Below, piece after piece: positions 21,092 to 22,508 of a DNA stretch of 22,508 bases. Origin of the DNA: JANNWF01 sp041675805 (lineage in GTDB: Bacteria > Pseudomonadota > Gammaproteobacteria > Xanthomonadales > Xanthomonadaceae). A program made the position numbers and the translations under genes. The notes beneath the pieces were generated by a model that saw nothing but the letters and a program-made list of their open reading frames with translations, searched no databases and had not been told where the DNA came from. Each line of letters opens with the position of its first letter. Within the stretch, counting starts at the first letter, position 1. The stretch is taken from assembly GCA_041675805.1 (NCBI GenBank), contig JBAYTD010000031.1, forward strand, positions 1 to 22,508. Direction: 5' to 3'.

Positions 21092-22000
21092 TCAGCCGAA
21101 ACGGGCCAGCCAGGCCTCCATGCCGCCGTCGACGCTGAACAGTGCCTTGAAGCCATGTCCGCGAAAGTGCTCGGCGGCCTGCCGGCTGGAGATGCCGTGG
21201 GCGCAGAGGAAGGCCAGCGGGGTTTCCGGCGGCAGCGCGGCGAGGCGGTCGTGGCTGTCCTCGTCGAGCACTTCGTGGGCCAGCGGGAACGGCTGCGCCT
21301 GGCGCGCCTGCGGCGGGCGGACATCGACCACCGTGATGTCGCCGCGCTCGATGCGCTCGCGCAGGGCGTCGACGTCGATAGATTCCACGCCTGGCGGCGC
21401 GTTCGGGTTGCGGATGGCGAGGCCGCTGCCGCGCAAGTCGTCGACCCAGTCGATCTCGATGCCACGCGCGCGCGGCGCGCTGGCGAGGTCGAGGTGGACG
21501 CGGATGCCTTGAGACTCGGTGACGATCTCGCGCCCGCTCACCGGCTTGAGCTGGAACTGCGCCTCGAAGCGCGGGCTGACCTCCAGGTGCAGGCCGACGC
21601 CCTCGGCGTCGCCCATCGCCTGGCGGATGGCGTCGGCGGCGGCCGGGGTGATGTGGATTTCCGGCGGCGTGCGGTCCGGCTCGGCCAGGCCGAGCAGGCC
21701 GTGCAGTTCGCCGCTGTCGAGCATCGAGGCGATGATGTCGCTGCCGCCGACCAGTTCGCCGTCGACATAGAGTTGCGGAATGGTCGGCCAGTTGCCGTAG
21801 GCCTTGATGCCGTCGCGGATGTCGGGGTCGTCGAGTACGTCGAACGAGCCGTAGCCGTCCAGCAGCGAGTCGAGGATGCCGGCAGCCTTGGCGGAAAAGC
21901 CGCAGCGCGGGGCCTCCGGCGAGCCCTTCATGAACAGCAGGACGCGATGCTCGGCGAGCAGGGATTCGATGCGCTGGCGCAGTTCGGGAGTGAGCGACAT
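21092..22000 (-). CDS. Grx4-type monothiol glutaredoxin with A-type-like and rhodanese domains
   Basis: A 302-residue three-domain protein. Domain 1 (1-105) is a monothiol glutaredoxin with the CGFS motif (Cys33) plus WPTIPQLYVDGELVGGSDII, the glutathione-binding part; such proteins bind and deliver [2Fe-2S] clusters. Domain 2 (about 112-200) has the sequence pattern of A-type carriers (EIHITPAAADAIRQAM ... GIEIDWVDDLRGSGLAIRNPNAP) but none of the three cluster-binding cysteines. Domain 3 (about 205-302) is a rhodanese with Cys266 in FLCAHGISSRQAAEHF followed by DGGMEAW. This architecture is known in Xanthomonadales. ATG at 22000 precedes the conserved Grx4 N-terminus. Expected role: Fe-S cluster trafficking and sulfur handling in the cytoplasm. 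Confidence 0.93.
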   Translation of the reverse strand: MSLTPELRQRIESLLAEHRVLLFMKGSPEAPRCGFSAKAAGILDSLLDGYGSFDVLDDPDIRDGIKAYGNWPTIPQLYVDGELVGGSDIIASMLDSGELHGLLGLAEPDRTPPEIHITPAAADAIRQAMGDAEGVGLHLEVSPRFEAQFQLKPVSGREIVTESQGIRVHLDLASAPRARGIEIDWVDDLRGSGLAIRNPNAPPGVESIDVDALRERIERGDITVVDVRPPQARQAQPFPLAHEVLDEDSHDRLAALPPETPLAFLCAHGISSRQAAEHFRGHGFKALFSVDGGMEAWLARFG

Positions 22001-22032
22001 GGCGGGACCTGGATGCTGGGAAGGATGGCGCT

Positions 22033-22038
22033 AGTGTA
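22033..22038 (-). promoter_or_regulatory. Candidate -10 box for the glutaredoxin gene
   Basis: TACACT on the minus strand, in the context CCTACACTAGCG, is 33 bases before the ATG. No strong -35 box is seen. Confidence 0.35.
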
Positions 22039-22220
22039 GGCCAGCGCGGACCGCGCGGCTGGGCTGGCGAGGCGGTTTCGGGCGGTCTGGCTGAGCGCCC
22101 GGCAACCTGCGCTGTCGCCGGCCTGAACGCGGCGGCCGGGTTCACTACGGATTAAGCGCCGCAACCCTAGCGTCGTCGGCGTGCGGGCCGGTGCGCCCGT
22201 TCGGTGCAAGGAGAAGCTTC

Positions 22221-22508
22221 ATGTCGCGCAAGTTTGCAGCCTGTCTGGCAGTGGTCGGGTTGATGGTGTCCGGGGCGGTCTGGTCCGCCGATTACGACTT
22301 CCGCGGCTACGACCGCCCGCAGCAGCACTATGACTGGGCGCAGGTGATCCGCGTCGATCCGATCATCGAGCGTTACGACCGCCCCATCTACCGCGACAAG
22401 TGCCGCCGCGAGCCGGTGGTCTATCGCCAGCCGGTGCATTATCGCGGCTACTCGCAGGACCGCACGCCGGCCCTGCTCGGGGCCATCGTCGGCGGCGTGG
22501 TCGGCAGC
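22221..22508 (+). CDS. Glycine-zipper 2TM-domain surface protein, N-terminal part, cut by window edge
   Basis: The first 96 residues are in the window. A signal peptide (MSRKFAACLAVVGLMVSGAVWSA) is followed by a Tyr/Arg/Pro-rich segment (YDFRGYDRPQQHYDW ... YDRPIYRDKC) and the beginning of a glycine zipper, ALLGAIVGGVVGS, as in the Rickettsia 17-kDa antigen family (Rick_17kDa_Anti). These are exported, often outer-membrane-associated, proteins of unclear function. AAGGAG 8 bases before the ATG fixes the start. It diverges from the glutaredoxin gene. Confidence 0.85.
   Translation, partial: MSRKFAACLAVVGLMVSGAVWSADYDFRGYDRPQQHYDWAQVIRVDPIIERYDRPIYRDKCRREPVVYRQPVHYRGYSQDRTPALLGAIVGGVVGS

Noticed and set aside
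1..22508. CRISPR array, rRNA genes, or defence-system genes
   Set aside because: No regularly spaced repeats, rRNA sequence or defence-protein motifs were seen in the window; any island cargo lies to the left of position 1.

Overview
The window reads as the chromosome of a high-GC gammaproteobacterium, most likely of the order Xanthomonadales (Lysobacterales). The reasons are the thiS-thiG-trmB order, a three-domain CGFS glutaredoxin (Grx + A-type-like + rhodanese), a short-form AMP nucleosidase, and uniformly high GC with dense coding. Species cannot be named from the sequence alone. Most of the window is ordinary backbone. Three places look accessory: the left edge (1-377), an IS scar (about 4250-4900), and a rearranged block downstream of an M28 peptidase (8055-9748).

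Left edge to 4.2 kb: the N-terminus of a P4-type tyrosine recombinase points out of the window. It sits next to the 3' end of a tRNA-Gly(CCC) gene, the classic boundary of an integrated island lying mostly to the left. Then come thiS, thiG and trmB (thiazole synthesis and tRNA m7G46 methylation) and an SLC13-type permease with two central RCK_C domains, ending at a 22-bp perfect hairpin. 4.25-4.9 kb is a scar holding the 3' end of an unknown gene abutted to the 3' end of an IS5-family transposase. 4.9-6.84 kb holds a small Rieske protein, a small membrane protein, an FAH-family hydrolase and mscL.

6.9-9.75 kb is the most interesting part. A secreted M28 (carboxypeptidase Q-like) peptidase is followed by a convergent gene for a small secreted protein (A). 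Next comes a 216-bp, 214/216 identical second copy of the peptidase 3' end, then a second convergent small secreted protein gene (B). A and B are diverged paralogues sharing a C-terminal module (Cys, aromatic block, TRDSDxDG calcium-loop-like motif, terminal Cys). Gene A lies in AT-richer DNA. Its best promoter has an uninterrupted run of ten C between the -35 and -10 boxes at exactly 17-bp spacing, the architecture of phase-variable promoters. I propose a cassette system: small secreted proteins exchanged or stacked at the 3' end of a peptidase gene, with at least one switchable.

9.8-14.66 kb is a minus-strand run: gltX, a Zur-like Fur regulator, a periplasmic AstE/aspartoacylase-like zinc hydrolase (start overlaps the zur stop) and a lipoprotein alkaline phosphatase. 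14.8-16.3 kb carries an exported cyclophilin and lpxH. 16.3-19.66 kb is one large TolB-propeller/amidohydrolase fusion. The right end has AMP nucleosidase, a small lipoprotein, the Grx4-type fusion and the start of a glycine-zipper surface protein cut by the window edge.
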